In this document: piece by piece, positions 11,820 through 25,087 of the stretch
Layout: each line of letters begins with the position of its first letter
How positions within the stretch are numbered: position 1 is the stretch's first letter
Origin: Aquilaria yunnanensis
Taxonomy: Eukaryota; Streptophyta; Magnoliopsida; Malvales; Thymelaeaceae
Assembly: GCA_039654915.1 (NCBI GenBank)
Contig: CM077599.1
Span: 12,836,501 to 12,900,500, forward strand
DNA length: 64,000 nt
Direction: 5' to 3'
The notes under the pieces: model-generated
What the model was told of the DNA's origin: nothing
Seen by the model: only the letters and a program-made list of their open reading frames with translations
Databases searched by the model: none
Translations under genes and position numbers: made by a program

Positions 11820-14590
11820 GTCAGTTTTCCATACTACTAAAGAATTACACAATATTTAGATAATATTTAGTTGTGAAAATTTTTTCCCATTTCAATTTTT
11901 TTTTATAAAAATGTGAATGCATAACTTATTTTAAGGTTGTGGGAAATCATACATTCTAAACTTTTGGGAGCCAATGTATTAATTAAAAAACCTTGTTCCG
12001 GATGTTTTTACTTCATCAATTGAGTTTTTCTTAAATTTGCAAAAGAAGTTTTTCACATCCTTATAACAAACTATCAACTCAAACTTTTATTAAAGAAAAT
12101 TTAAAAAAAATAAAAAAATTTCCACAACTAAACAACATAACTTTCTAACTTTTTTCCGAATCCACAAAATAAAAATTTTAGAAAAGCAATCATTAATTTA
12201 ATATATCCATTACGTAATTGCTGTTGTATGTGATCCTACGATGAACAAGGAAAACAAGAATAACAATTTTCTTAAATTTTTTTAATAAAAAAACTAAAAT
12301 CACAGTCAGGGACTATCATAGTTAGGCACATTAGCAGGCACCCGGACTTCTCGATAACCAGTAGTACTTCTTTGTTTCAGTTTTTCCTTTCAGAATTGTA
12401 GCAACTACCGTTTTTTAAAAGAAGAGAAAAAAATGTTATTTTTTATTTTTACTGATTTTTCATTTAGAACCAATATCATTTGAAAGATAATATTATATCC
12501 ACCTAAGCATCACTTAAATAATATTTTTAAAACAATTTTTTTATATAATTTCTATAAAATGGGGAAATAAAAACTAAAATTTTCATTATTTTTTTGTTCG
12601 AACCACAACAGTTTTCTTATTTTGTAGAATCTTACATTTATTATACAAAAATTAAATATTACGCATTTAAAACAAATTTAAATTAATGACTAGTTTAATT
12701 ATTACTATAATTAAATATTCTATATTGAAAATAAATTTAAAATATTCTACTAGTTTGTTCTATCTTGTTTATGCGTGAGTAGGTACTAATTTGTTGCTAA
12801 CTTCCTTTTCAATCATACTTGCTCTCTCTTGTTTGCTAGCAAAATCAATAAATACGAAAATAAATGATTACTAAACAAACAAGAAGCAATAAATGTAAAA
12901 AAAATTATTAATTTTTCATTTCTCAAATTTTTTAATGTTTTTGTAAATATAGAAAATAAAATATTCTCTCTGATCTCATTCTCTATTTTAAAAAATAAGA
13001 TGGGAAACTGTTAGAATATAAAAAGGTTTCATATTCTCAAAATAAAAAAAATTATAAAATAAAAAAACAGTTGAAGATGCTCTTAAATTAAAACCATTGA
13101 AGATGCTTTCAAATGAAAACTAGCCAACCCACTATTGATCAGTTCTGGGACAAGGAGAATTTTTTTTTTTCTTGTTACAAAAGCTTAACAAAGTTAGTTT
13201 TGAAGGAAAAATTATTGCAAACATGATTTTCCAGAGAAATTTAATCATGATTCTTTTATTCTCATGTATCCGAATAAATGATTATACCAAATAATTGTCT
13301 GCATCTGTCGTACCGGTAGTCAAAAAAGTGATTGTGTCCAAAATAATTTTCTATTTGTGTCGCAGTCACGCAGACATATTCAAACTTCTTGAAGCCCTCG
13401 TAAGTCGTAACTCCCTATACACATCCGTTGCAAGGAGTGATACCTTTCCAATGTGCAGACCAACTCATCAGACTCATTTTTAAAAATCAATTGAACTAAT
13501 GAAGGTTATATGCTTAATGAAAAAAATGTTCTCGTCTTCTAATTTGTATAGACTTATTGTGGAGTAAATAAAAAATAATCACATAAATAATTACTAAATG
13601 AAATTTACTAAATATATTAAATGAGATGTATTTTGGTTTGGTTTTAACTTAAACTAAAACCTAACCAAGCTAACAATGATTTTCAAGTTTAAAGGCAAGA
13701 AACCGAAGTCATTTCCATCCAGATCAAACCAATGGTATTGTTTGATCAGGGTTTAAACAGCTAAATGGTCAATACTTACATATAATTGGGATAGATATGT
13801 CTTCGCCAGCTCAACTCTGTTAATGCTTGAAATTTTGAAAACGCTACCCAAGCCTTATTTTGGATTTGATACCCTATCCACTTGTATTATAAATACAAGT
13901 TTAATATTGACCAATGTAACTTGATGTCATCCAGATTTTGAGAAATAAATCTTTTTGTATTGATTAGTGTATGCACCACAATTAGATGAGCTTGCTCACC
14001 TTCATCTATGGCTGAAGGTCACAACCCAAAAGCAGCAAAATCTCCACGGATCAGAGAGTTCTATTATAACAGTATAATTAACGGAGTTCATCTGCCTGGA
14101 GGAGGCATACGCTGCTGCTGCTATTGCAGCAACATCATCCAGCACTGAATGGTGGTCAGCCTCGTATTGACTAACGGTGCACAAAATGGAAACAAAGGAA
14201 CAAACTGTGGATTCAAATTCTTTATTTTTTTTTCAAGAAAATTGTGATATGGTGAAGCTGATGTGGAAGATGGTGGAGATTTTGGTGCTCATTTGGAGAT
14301 GCTTGCAGCAGGGCTCTTTGAGATAAAGAGAGTATAATACTAAAAATGGAAAGATATGTGTGCACCTGGCTTACCTGTAAGCCAGGATACTCAGTTACTT
14401 AAAATAGGAGTTTTGGCATTTTGGATATGATTATGTACTTGGTGGAGTAGTTTAATGCGCATCGGAAAAATTATGGATGAATGAGTTTGAATCTGTTCAA
14501 CCCTATCTTTCCTTTTGCCCTTTTCCAGTTTTCTCTATCTGGTGATTGTCTAGTAAAGTAAAATAAAATAGGGGAAATTTTTTTGCAGAA
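11820..14590. other. AT-rich intergenic DNA
   Basis: No gene seen. Fold-back-like AT-rich sequence lies around 12410-12610. The region 13980-14190 is more balanced in composition and includes CTGCTGCTGCTATTGCAGCA, which hints at a decayed exon, but no product is recognisable. Confidence 0.3.
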
Positions 14591-14945
14591 GCAGACTAAT
14601 TGATTGCTTTTCTTCTTTTCGTTTTATGCACAATTTACATTTTGTTTATTGTTTTGATTTTTGCTAGCTTTATTTTTCCCTTTTTTTTTTAAGCTTTCTT
14701 AAAATTTTGTAAGTATTCTCGTTTTTTTTTTTTTACTTCTATTTTTCAGTGTTTTATTTTTTTATTATTACTTTTTTTTTCATATTTCCCCTTTTTCAAG
14801 ATTTTATTTACGTTTAGTTTTTCCCTCCTTTTCTTTTGTTTTTTTTCTATTTCTATTTTTATTTTTTTATTTTTTCTTATTTTCCTATTTTCACAATTTT
14901 TTAAATTTTTCATAGTTTTATTCCTTTTTTCTGAGTTGGATTGCT
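14591..14945. repeat. T-rich low-complexity tract
   Basis: About 350 bases are dominated by T runs broken by single A, C or G on the plus strand. No coding potential. Confidence 0.7.
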
Positions 14946-15039
14946 GACAATTAGTTATATTGCTTCATGCACTTGTGTTGCAGAGCATATTGTCACGAAA
15001 TTGGTTCATGACAGACGATAACAAATAGATGTGTTGAAT

Positions 15040-15975
15040 GATAAGTTGAGTTAAAAAAAAACAACTAGTAATAAGAGAGCAATGAGAAACCGATAAAAGA
15101 TCAAAAAGTTGTATAAAAAAATAAACAACTATTAAAACAAAAAAGAATAACAATTGATAAAATAACAAATAACAACTAATAAAAGAACAAACATCTAGTT
15201 TATCAAAAGAAAAAGTAAGAATTGATAAAATAAAAAAACACACAGTTATGGATAAAGAACATATAGCCACTAATATATAAAAGAACAGACAACTGGTTTA
15301 TTTAAAGAACAAACATAAATTAATAAAAGAATAAACAACTACTAATAGAAGAACTCACAACTAATTTATTTAAAGAATAAGTATAAATTGATAACAGAAT
15401 AAAAAGCTACTGATGAAAGAAAAAATAACTATTAATAAAATAATAGACATATTGTTTATCGTAAGAACAAACAAAAATTGATAAAAGAACAAACAGTTGC
15501 TAGCAAAAGAATAAACCATTACTTTTAAAAGAACAAATAACTACTAATAAATAATAGACAACTAATTTATCAAAAGAACAATGATAAATATAAAATAAAA
15601 AATAATTACTAATAAAAGAACAAATAACTACTAATAAAAGAACAGACAGTAGGTAAAGAATAAGTGGGAATTTATAAAAGAGCAAACAACTGCTATTGAA
15701 AGAACAAATTACTACTTATAAAAGAAAAAATAACTACCAATAAAAGAATAGATGGCTAGTTTATATAAAGAACAAACAGGAATTGATAAAACAACAAGCA
15801 ACTAGTAATAAAAAATAAATAACTACTAATAAAAAAGTATAAAACTAGTTTATCAAAAGAATAAGTAGAAATTGATAATAAAAAGCAACTAATAGTAAAA
15901 GAACAAACAACTATTGATACAAGGACAAACTACTGACAAAAGAACAAATAAGAATGGATAAAAAAATGAATAAGA
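15040..15975. repeat. Degenerate AT-rich minisatellite (AAAGAACAAACAACTACTAAT type)
   Basis: Roughly thirty degenerate copies of a 25-32-bp unit built from ACTACTAATAAAAGAACAAA with variants such as AACTAGTTTATCAAAAGAAC and AAATTGATAAAAGAAC run across the segment. Open frames on the opposite strand (hydrophobic, TTATTTGTTC-derived) are products of the repeat and are not genes. Confidence 0.85.
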
Positions 15976-17119
15976 TCTTAATTTTTTAATGCTGGCCACT
16001 TTGATTTGTTTTGTTTTAGACTTTCGCGTGTTAAATTTTAGATTTTCTTTTGTTACATATCGGAGGAAAGAACAAATTAAAGATAAAATCATATAAAATC
16101 TAAACTAAAGACAAACAATGAAATTATTAAAAAAATACTAAATCAAAGTGAAAAACATAAATAAGAGCAAAACTGAAATCAAAGTGAATAACTGAAATTG
16201 GAGTAGAATAAGGACATAAGAGAATACATAATTAAATGTAAACAATAGAAAAAATATATATTGTAAATAAAAGAAGAGATATTGTTTTTTGTTTCAAGAA
16301 GAAAGAAGTGGAAAAAAAGTAGCAGAAAAGTGCCAATAGGGGTTGCCGCTTGACAAAAAATAGGACAAGAAAAAAAAAAGCAAATATGCAAAAGTTTTTT
16401 TTTTTTTTTAAAAAGGAAACTTATAGAATTTTTATAAACCTGTGATGTGATAGATTGATTTGTGAAATTCTGGATAAAATTGTCAATTTCTATATTATAG
16501 GAGAATAGCTTAGGGTATAAACTAAACTTACATAAGACTTACATAAGACTTACTCAAGCAAGAAAACCCACCTATCTTTGACCACTAATGCTATTACATG
16601 ATGGATAAAAAAAGATCAAAATAAGGCTCTATACCTTCGAATCTTGATAAAACAGGCAAACCATTTCGCCTCGTGAAGAATAATTTCTTTCCTTTTTCCT
16701 TTATTTTCAATGTCACTCAAAAAGCTACAATCTAACTCAAAATAAAAATAAAAATAAAAAGACGAAAAAAAATAAATAAACTCAAGCTTAACCCAAAGGC
16801 TTTAGTTGATTCTAGAAGAAGCATTTATACACGCCACAAAACATTGTAGAGGAAAGTTGTACAATTCCAGCAGATGAATGAATCTACCAGTTGCAGCCAA
16901 GCCAGCCTCTCTCCTGCTGATGCCCAGTGCCCACGAAAGAGATCAGATCAGATGACGTGCATGGACGGTCAAGAAAATGCAAGTTCATTGATAAGCAGGC
17001 GATCAGATGGTAGCCTCTAGAAAGAGCATCAACGAGTAAACTAAATACAATACAATCAGACTTCTAGCGAGATACATGACCTAACAAGCGCATGTCAACA
17101 CAGAATCAACAAGCTACCG
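15976..17119. other. AT-rich spacer and 3' UTR of the ERD7-like gene
   Basis: The part next to 17119, probably from about 16800, is less AT-rich and is likely the 3' UTR of the minus-strand gene that ends at 17120. The rest is A-rich with no gene. Confidence 0.4.
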
Positions 17120-19746
17120 CTACTTCTTCTTGGACTTGGACTCCGGACTTGCTTGTGCTGCGGCTTTTGCAATAGCCGACGGTTTCATCACCCTTTTCGG
17201 GTTAAGAGCCTTTCTTATCTTGAAAACAGCCCAAGCAGTTCCTATTGCGTGCCCTGCAGCATCAAGTCCGTTGTTTGCAACTTCTCCTGCCTTTTCTCCA
17301 TACCTGTAATGAAGAATCTCCAGTGGCATTAGAATTGTTATTAAATTTTAGCAACTATCTAGGTCTTGCACAACTTTCAACCAATCTTTGCATCCCCAGG
17401 ATGTTGGGTGATGCAACACATTGTTAGCTTTTCGGCTGCAGCATATGGTTATGAGATTACTGCCCAAAGTGTGTCGCAAAAAACATCTTCTATTTCCAAA
17501 ACGGGATTAATCTCCTTCCAAAACCAAACAAATTGCTTCACAAGGCTCAGATTGGAAAGATGCTACGTTAGCAGAACATTACAAGAGAAAAGGTTCCTTG
17601 AGAGGATTGCAGTCCACTCTAGATCAAAGTAGTGAACCAGTGGACCGATGTAGTCAATGGATCTGTCAATCCCATGACTTCATTAAAACACTTAAGTACT
17701 GATGTGCTAATGTATGCAGGATATACCTTTGTGAAACAAGCCCAGTTGTCACAACTGAAGAGGTTGACATCACATTCCTTCCAGCAACTTCAACCGCATC
17801 ACAAACTTTGTCTACATGTCCACACGGGAAAAAGTTAGCACCAGGAAGTCTGGGCAATCTTACAATTAACGAAAAACAGGAAGAAGAAAAGATCAGGAGA
17901 TAAGACCAGAAAACCTTATCTCACAAAACACATGGATGCTAGTTCTTTAAGAATGCTTCTATCTCAAAGTGTCCCTCAAGAGTCATTTATCGGCTCCACA
18001 TGGACCTTGTAGCTCCTTTTATTTGTTTTCATGGAGAAAGCAATTACGTTAACAGAATTTCCTATGTTGAGACAGCCACTTGTGCCTTAATACCACATTG
18101 GAGGAACTTGTTGAAGTAATAGTATACTTGTATATGCTGGTGGACTTTTAACCTATTGGTCTAAGCTTTTGGGTTCAAGATGATTCCTAAAGCTATATAT
18201 TTGTGTCTTGCATGAGTAGACTCACGTTGTCATCCACTACCCCAACTATCGCTTCAGTTTCTTTTACTTCAACTATGAGATGTGTGTATGAGCTTAAGGA
18301 TCTTTCAATGACATCAGAGCTTGGATAAGATTCCCAACATCCTCCATAGAAGCAGCAAGAAAAGGGAAAGGAAATCAGATGAAAGCACCATCAAGCTAAG
18401 GCTCTAATGCCATGTGGGATTTATAAGCATGCTTTATGGGCACCCCTTGTCCTTTGTTTATGTCGGATTAGATTAGGATGTAGTGAGGTTGAATGGTCCA
18501 TAAAGCTACAGAAATGTAATAACAAGGAACAAAAGCAGCATTGCAAAATTAGACTAATATTCAACAGGCAACACAAAATCAACTTGAAAAGCAGAAAAAG
18601 ACTTACTAAATCCGTCCAAGGAAGCGAGGACAATTTCTCCAGGCAAGAGGCTGAAAAACTTCTTGCCAGCTTTGGAGTTTGCAATTGAGCCAGTGAAGAA
18701 GCCAGAAACTTTGACCACACCAGACAGAATTCCAGTGGCCACTTTCTCCGACATCTTTGTCATCTTCTTCGCCCTGAAACACATGCCATTCATAAGTCAC
18801 GACACTGTGAATCACCAATCCAACTAATATTTTGATGAACAAATCAAAATGGGCATAGAAAAGAACCACACCTTTTCATTCTCCGCAAGGCAGCAGGACT
18901 AATTTCCGAAGCCTTTCCGGGACCCATTCTCTTCTTCAAGAACTCATCCCCCCAATTCAACCTGTCTACTGTCACATCCCCACACCACAAAATCCCCCTC
19001 ACCACCTGACCCGACCCGGAAGCGATGGCCCTCGCGACTCGACTACTGTAGTCCTCCACGTTCGGCGCCAGCGTCGTCCAATACGCCTTGGAGCCCTCCG
19101 CCACCATCTCCTTTTGTTCCTCTTTCTCCATATCCTTCGGAGAAACCTCTCTCGTGTCCAGAATCTCCCACTTCCCATCTCCCTTCACTTCCTTCACAGC
19201 GAAACAACTGTAAGTCTCCAAAATCCCATCCAATTCCTTCAACAATTTCTCCTGCCCTTTCGCGGCGATGGTCAATCCATAGTTCAATACCTCTTCGGTT
19301 TCTTTCTCTTCTTCGTTCGCTGGCACGTGAAGAGTGAAGAAATAGTGTGACGGGTCGAGCTTGATCACCTGCTCGTCTTTGGCTAAGGGCCATTGAATAT
19401 CGTCTCCGACGCGAACAAAAACCGCTACAAGATTATTTGCTTGGAAGAGACACACGATCGACAGTTCGCCGCAGGCGAGCTCGACACTTGTATCTCGCTC
19501 GATCAGGTGGACGATAGCGCCTGGAATTTTTACAAGGACCTGCTCTCGAGATTCCTCCGCCGTTTGGGAAATGGGTTCGTCGTCCGGGAAGAGATTCTCG
19601 GCGACATCTTTGTCAATGGAAGGATAAAGATTGGAAGAAGATGGTGACGTTGTAGAGAAAGTGGGGATAGAAGCAGCTTCCGGATTACAAAGATCGATTT
19701 CTGGGTAGAGGGTGGATTTCTGTTTCTGGGCACGAAAAGAAGACAT
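17120..19746 (-). CDS. ERD7-like: ERD7-like senescence/dehydration-associated protein
   Basis: Four exons on the minus strand: 19746-18872, 18773-18607, 17811-17727 and 17303-17120. All introns are GT/AG and in phase, giving 436 residues. The N-terminal half carries the conserved block around LVKIPGAIVHLIERDTSVEL and the HYFFTLHVP segment. The C-terminal half is the plant senescence domain (about residues 225-425), including YSSRVARAIASGSGQVVRGI, the glycine/alanine-rich ATGILSGVVKVSGF and NKVCDAVEVAGRNVMSTSSV. It ends in a lysine-rich tail. Family members are lipid-associated proteins induced by dehydration, cold and senescence; ERD7 is linked to membrane lipid remodelling in cold. The splice joins restore family-conserved sequence at every junction (for example LDGF|NKVCD and VSQ|RYGEKAGE). 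The exact paralogue is not certain. Confidence 0.93.
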
Positions 19747-20167
19747 GTTTTGACTTCAGATGCGTTTCTACAAATGTGTTCGTGTTGCCAGAAGATCTGC
19801 TGGAGGATTTTAAAGCATGATCCGTAGGAAGGAAGGAAATGGCTCGTGTCGGTAACGTAGGTGCGCGTGGCAGACAAACGATGTTCCGCGTCATAACCGC
19901 CGGGAAATTTTTTATTTGGTTTTCTTAACTCGATGACATTTATTGCAGCGAAAACAAAAGAATTAGTGCAAAACTCACAAATAAATCACTAGTGTTTTAG
20001 GACCGGTTTTAACCGGCCACTATGTTTTGTTTTTCTACGAATAAACAACTATGTTATTAAAAATGACAGATCTAATGTCATCCAGATGGCCAATTCAGTC
20101 ACTCAGCTTGGAAATATTATAAAATTCTATGATTATTTTTTGGGATTGACAAAATAGATTCACTTGG
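19747..20167. other. Upstream region of the ERD7-like gene
   Basis: This contains the promoter of the minus-strand ERD7-like gene. No convincing TATA box was found within 150 bases of the start codon. No other gene seen. Confidence 0.35.
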
Positions 20168-20347
20168 TTTAAAATAGGAAAAATTACAAAAACCTTAGAG
20201 GTATGGTGAAACCTACAATTTCGTCTTTAGTATTTCAAATACCTATACTTACCTCTTGTAAAGTTAAACACTATTATTCACCGTTACCATAAAAAATAGA
20301 AAATATCTAACTTTGCCCTGCTATATTTCTTCCATGAAAACTTCCAC

Positions 20348-20696
20348 CCAATTCGTTTTAACTTTAGTCAATTGACTATAAAATGACTTTTTCTTATTTT
20401 TACATCTTTTTTACTTGAAACTAAATTTAATTAAAAACCAATATTATGTAGCTACAATAATCAATACAATAATCAATTGAAAATATAATTTTTATAATCT
20501 TACTAAATTTTTATGAATTTTTCTAGTTTCAAGTCTTAAAAAAGAAAAATTCATAAAAATTTAACAACATCCTAAAAATTTACTTTCAAATTGATTATTG
20601 CATCTACATAACATTGACTTTCAAATGAAATTGGTTTCACGTAAAAAAGATGAAAAAGTTTAAAAAAGTTAGTTGACTTTAGACGAAACGAATTGG
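20348..20696. mobile_element. Fold-back MITE nested in the Mutator-like element
   Basis: The segment begins CCAATTCGTTTTAACTTTAG and ends with its near-perfect complement, AGTTGACTTTAGACGAAACGAATTGG. AT-rich inverted arms (TTTTTATGAATTTTTCTAGT against AAAAATTCATAAAAATTT) meet near the centre. The whole element can fold into one hairpin. A relative lies at 39041-39381. Confidence 0.7.
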
Positions 20697-21224
20697 CCCG
20701 AACCTCCCTTTCAAATCCCTTTTAAATCAAACTAATTAATCTAAAAAAGGAAAATCACCCAATAAATCTAAACTATAAATACACTAGACTATTCAATTCC
20801 CCAACCTCCCTTTCAAATCCCCCTCCAAATACGCCAAACGTGTCTTCCCTGACCAACAAAACTCTTACCTCCGCCTCAAGTATTGCCAAGCTCAATCTTT
20901 TAAACTCATCCTCACTGCCAATTGTCAATGGCGATGGCAGTAGCAGAGGCCAAACTCGCTCCAATCAGGTTCAATTTCTATGATAGCTAGCTGACACCCA
21001 CATTAACCTCTCTTACACACTTTGTCATCTAATCCCCTTTGATCATTATCGGCTGTTGTAGCGATAGGGGTTGACTTCAAATGGAATCAAGAGGAGGGTG
21101 TCAACTTCGAATAGAAATCACAAAATAAAGTCAACAGGGGATCAACTTTGAACGGAATCGCGAAATGGCAATTGATTGAACAAGGGGGAAGGAAAGAAAA
21201 TTGGAGAGGTCGGCATATTTGAGT

Positions 21225-21784
21225 AGGGGTGGCCATTCGGTTGGTTCAGTTTGGAACCAATCCGAACATAATGATCCGATTGATTTTCAGTTTTTACAAA
21301 GTGTATTCAAATTATTCGAATTACATGTTAGAACAAATTGTTTGAATTATATTTGGTTTATTTGACTTAGTTTATTCAGTTCTCTTTCTAAGACCTAAAC
21401 ATGTTGTAAATAAAAAAAATAAGATACATATTAAAATCTTTTCCTCCCATACCCAAAAATTAAAGAAAAATAGACAACATATTGTCCAAGATTAGTAGGA
21501 AATAATTTTATATATGTAGGGCTAATACGGATAATGTTAAAAATCAGTAAGGAATAACTTTATATATGTAGGGTCATTATGGATAATGGTAAAATATTTA
21601 TTACTATTCAGCCCATTCAATTTATTTGGTTTTAAGTGTATAATCCAATAACCGATACAATAACCGAATATGAAATTCAATTTTGATCAAAACCGACTGA
21701 ACTAGAGAAAAAACCAAACCATTTTATGTGAATATAATCGATCTTTTCAATTTTTTCAGTTTTATCCAAATAATACTCACCCTT
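21225..21784. mobile_element. hAT-like non-autonomous fragment
   Basis: It starts TAGGGGTGGCCATTCGG, a common left end of plant hAT-type elements, and has alternating CGGTT/AACCG-type motifs. The right end is taken as CACCCTTTA at 21776-21784, an imperfect complement of the left end. No 8-bp duplication was found, so the boundaries are uncertain. Confidence 0.4.
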
Positions 21785-22072
21785 TAGATTTTTTAGGTCA
21801 ATGAAAAATAGGATGGCGGATTTAAGCTCAATAAAGGAGAAGAATATGGCACCAATGCACGCGATGACGATGAAATCAAGTCATTTTCTGGTTAAATAAT
21901 TCATTTTCAGATGATTGTTGTTTTTGGATTATTGTTCTAGTTAACTTAGCAGGGGGTAAGTGTAAGTATTTGAAATAGTAGAAACAAAACTATAGGTTTC
22001 ATCAAACCTCAGGGGGGTTTTGTAATTTTTCCTTTAAAATAATCCAAGTGGGCCAATATCATCAGCCCCTAC

Positions 22073-22498
22073 TAAGGTTGTAAACGAGTCGAGCCTTTTA
22101 TCGAATAACTTGAGTTCAAGCTTATTTTTTTGTTATTGAGCCAAGCCTAACAAGCTTCGAGCTAAGCTCCAAGGTTCATTTTAAATTTGAACTCTTAATG
22201 AGCCGAGCTTCAAGCTTGATAACTCGAACTTTTACCGAGCCTAATTTGTTTAATATAAAAACTTAATTAACTTTGTTTTAATATACCTAAATCCTTAAAT
22301 TCTACTAATTTTTATTCTTTAGATTGAGCTCAAACCTTGAATCGAGCTTTGAGCATATCAAGTCACCGAGCCAAGCTCGAACTTTTTTCGAGTTGAGCTT
22401 CGAGCCTCGTTTTCAGAGCTTATTGAACTTGAACTCGAGCTCAAGTAAAGATTTTAGCCTAAGGTGTTCAAACTCGGTTCAACTCATTTCCACCCCTA
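22073..22498. mobile_element. Small hAT-type element, 426 bp
   Basis: Left TAAGGTTGTAAACGAGTCGAG and right end complement TAGGGGTGGAAATGAGTTGAA are imperfect inverted repeats. The 8-mers GCCCCTAC (22065-22072) and GCCCATAC (22499-22506) flank it with one mismatch. The interior repeats GAGCTCGAGC/AAGCTTGAGC motifs. Non-coding. Confidence 0.7.
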
Positions 22499-22506
22499 GC
22501 CCATAC

Positions 22507-24107
22507 CAGATCTCATAGCAGCCTTCCTTGCATAACCGTCATCCCAAATGAAGGAAAAGCTTGAGCTCGGAAGCCGTATAATGAAGGGAAAGACTAAGCT
22601 CGCAAGCCACATACTCTTCTGCTTTATGAATATTATTGCCACCAAGGGTTTATAACTGTCGCTTATCACTACCCTCAAGGTCATTACAGTAACTCAAGCC
22701 GTCAATAAGTGCCGCATCACCCCATTACTGTGAATCGAATAGAAGAATTGAAGATTACAATTGGTAAAAAGCTGTGAAAGTTAAGATTGTGGTACTGAAG
22801 CAAAATGTGAGCCCGTAAGTAGTGATGCCACAAGTAAGGAATGAGAAGGAGTTATAAGTGGATGTTGTGATTCTGGTTGCAATTACTTGATATGTGAGCT
22901 CATCAGCTTCGGTAGAGAGGTGCTAGGATAATAAAGTGAAGATGGCGGTTGAAATACTAGATCCACAAATTTCAGAGATGTTGACAACAGAAAAAATAAA
23001 ATATAGAGACTAAACTTGGCATTTTACACAGAGATTCCATTAGAGTTATTGATTAAAGTTACAAGAGTGGCTAATTTGAGTGAATTCAAAAAAGTTAGTG
23101 GTTCCTTAGGCATATATATATATATATATATTAGCAGGTGAATTAGCCAACTAAAAAATATTACCAGTTTATTTGTTATTGTTACTGAAGAATTAGTATT
23201 TCCTTTTATCCAAAACCATTGCAATATATTTTATTTTAGATATTTTTAATTTTTTTTCATATTTTCATATTTAATAAATCATTTTACCATATTATTCTTC
23301 AAACTATCATTTAAATACCCATTTTTTAAATTTAATTGATTTATGTGAAAAAAAATAAGGGTAGAAGTAAAAATAACACAAACTTTCAAATAGTTCAATA
23401 GATATGGAATGAAGGGAGTAAAAGATTTCTATAACTATATACCTCTTACTATTCACATTTTTTTTTTCAATATTCACTATTATTTTGGTCAATGAAAACT
23501 TTTACAATATTTCAATACTTATTGCCCATCGAACTATTATTTAAATCTTCATTTTTTTCATTGTTTTTAATGTAATCATAGAAAGTAAAAGACAAAAGTA
23601 AAACTAATGCACAAACATTTTCCCTATCTCACATTTGGAAAAAATTAACAAACATGTGTTAACATGTTTTGGATTTCCTGATGCTAAAAAAAGGTGGGTT
23701 CCATGGTTGTGTGGACATTTTTGCCCTTGTCTCTCCCATTAACCTTAACTGCCCCAAAAAGATTTATTCGATTTTCTCCTCAAGCAATGACACCCATTTT
23801 ATTGTTTTCCTTCCCAATATCTGAAACATCCGCCATCATACTAGATCATGTGCCAAGGTTGTAGTATTGGCTCTAGAAGGATCTCATCCAAGCTTCTGGT
23901 ATCAAATTTCTCCATAAAGAAGCAAGGGAAAAACAATTAGAAGCTGAAAATGTGCATATGGATTAGAGGACTAAGGATCTTGGACTAGCAAGAACCTTTT
24001 TTGTTTTCTTTTGGCGACTGTAATGGTGGTAGGTGAAGGTGGTGTGTTTGGATAACTAGGCTGGCGGTCAACTTAAAATGACAGTGAATTTGAAAAGGAT
24101 TGGTTGA
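22507..24107. other. AT-rich intergenic DNA with a TA microsatellite
   Basis: A (TA)n run lies at about 23112-23131. The stretch 22507-22990 is less AT-rich but shows no recognisable coding frame. No gene seen. Confidence 0.35.
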
Positions 24108-24395
24108 TCTATGAAAAAAAACATCTACCAACCAGAAGAAGAACGAGACGATTATAACTAAGAATGGTGAGGATGTTTTAGTGCTTTATTGTTTTTAGGA
24201 TCAAACTGGAGATTTGAACCCTCAATTGGACGGAAAGCTAACATGGCACCAAAATCATGTACTAAGGTAGCGAATCTATGTAAAAATATCTACCGGCAAA
24301 AAGAAGAATTAGACAATTACAACTAAGAATGGCGAGGATATTTGAGTACTTTATTGTTTTTAGGATCAAATCAGAGATTTGAACCTTCTCTGCTC
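24108..24395. repeat. Direct duplication of about 115 bp
   Basis: Segments at about 24108-24225 and 24280-24395 are imperfect direct copies. Both contain CATCTACC or TATCTACC, AACTAAGAATGG, TTTATTGTTTTTAGGATCAA and GAGATTTGAACC. About 55 bases of other sequence separate them. Confidence 0.75.
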
Positions 24396-25080
24396 AATTA
24401 GTTCCCTTTGCACAACCACTTTCTATATCGTCCTCCACCGCCCTAACATTTCACCATGAGTTTCTTCATGGTTTCCTTGTTGCCTCAATCTACCAAAATT
24501 ATTATATGTTTTTGGGAGTAGCAGCTTGGGCGATGGGGTAGACCAAATGATGATTCATGGGAGGAGGGGCATTTTAGACTTTTATGGAACCAAGTTGCAT
24601 GTGACCCGCTCACACAACTTGTCTCGAAATCAAAAGAACATGTTGACTGGGCTACATTAAAGCCTAACAAACTGGCAAGATTATCAAAATCCCAATTTAA
24701 ATCTTAGAATCTTATAATTTTATGATCTAAAATAAAAAATGATTTAGTTAGATTCAACGATTACAATTACAATTCTAATTTGATTTTATAACTATAATTC
24801 ACAAAAATCAAAATATGATTCCATATAGAATCTTAATTTTGACAGCATTGCAAACTAGCCCTAATCTTTATATTAAAATTAAACATTTAAAGAACTAAAA
24901 ATGGAGGTAGTAATAATTTTACTTCTACAATTACACTGGACATTAACTACTTCTAAAGTGAACCAAATAAGGAATGGAATTGTGAGGTAAATATTTTTTA
25001 AAAGAAAGCTTAAATTACTTCTGGCCTCACAAACCATGAAAATGCTCAAAAGAGTCCTTGTATTTTGACAGGGCGTAACC
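24396..25080. other. AT-rich intergenic DNA
   Basis: No gene, RNA or defined repeat recognised. Confidence 0.35.
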
Positions 25081-25087
25081 TAGTTCT

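Larger units (their letters stand above)
20177..22032. mobile_element. Mutator-like element, 1.86 kb
   Basis: The two ends are inverted copies over about 110 bases, starting GGAAAAATTACAAAA on both strands. Identical 9-mers TTTAAAATA flank them (20168-20176 and 22033-22041). The 9-bp duplication and long TIRs identify a Mutator-like element. No transposase is present. It contains a fold-back MITE and a second hAT-like insert. The gene-like patch at about 20800-20970 was not recognised. Confidence 0.88.
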
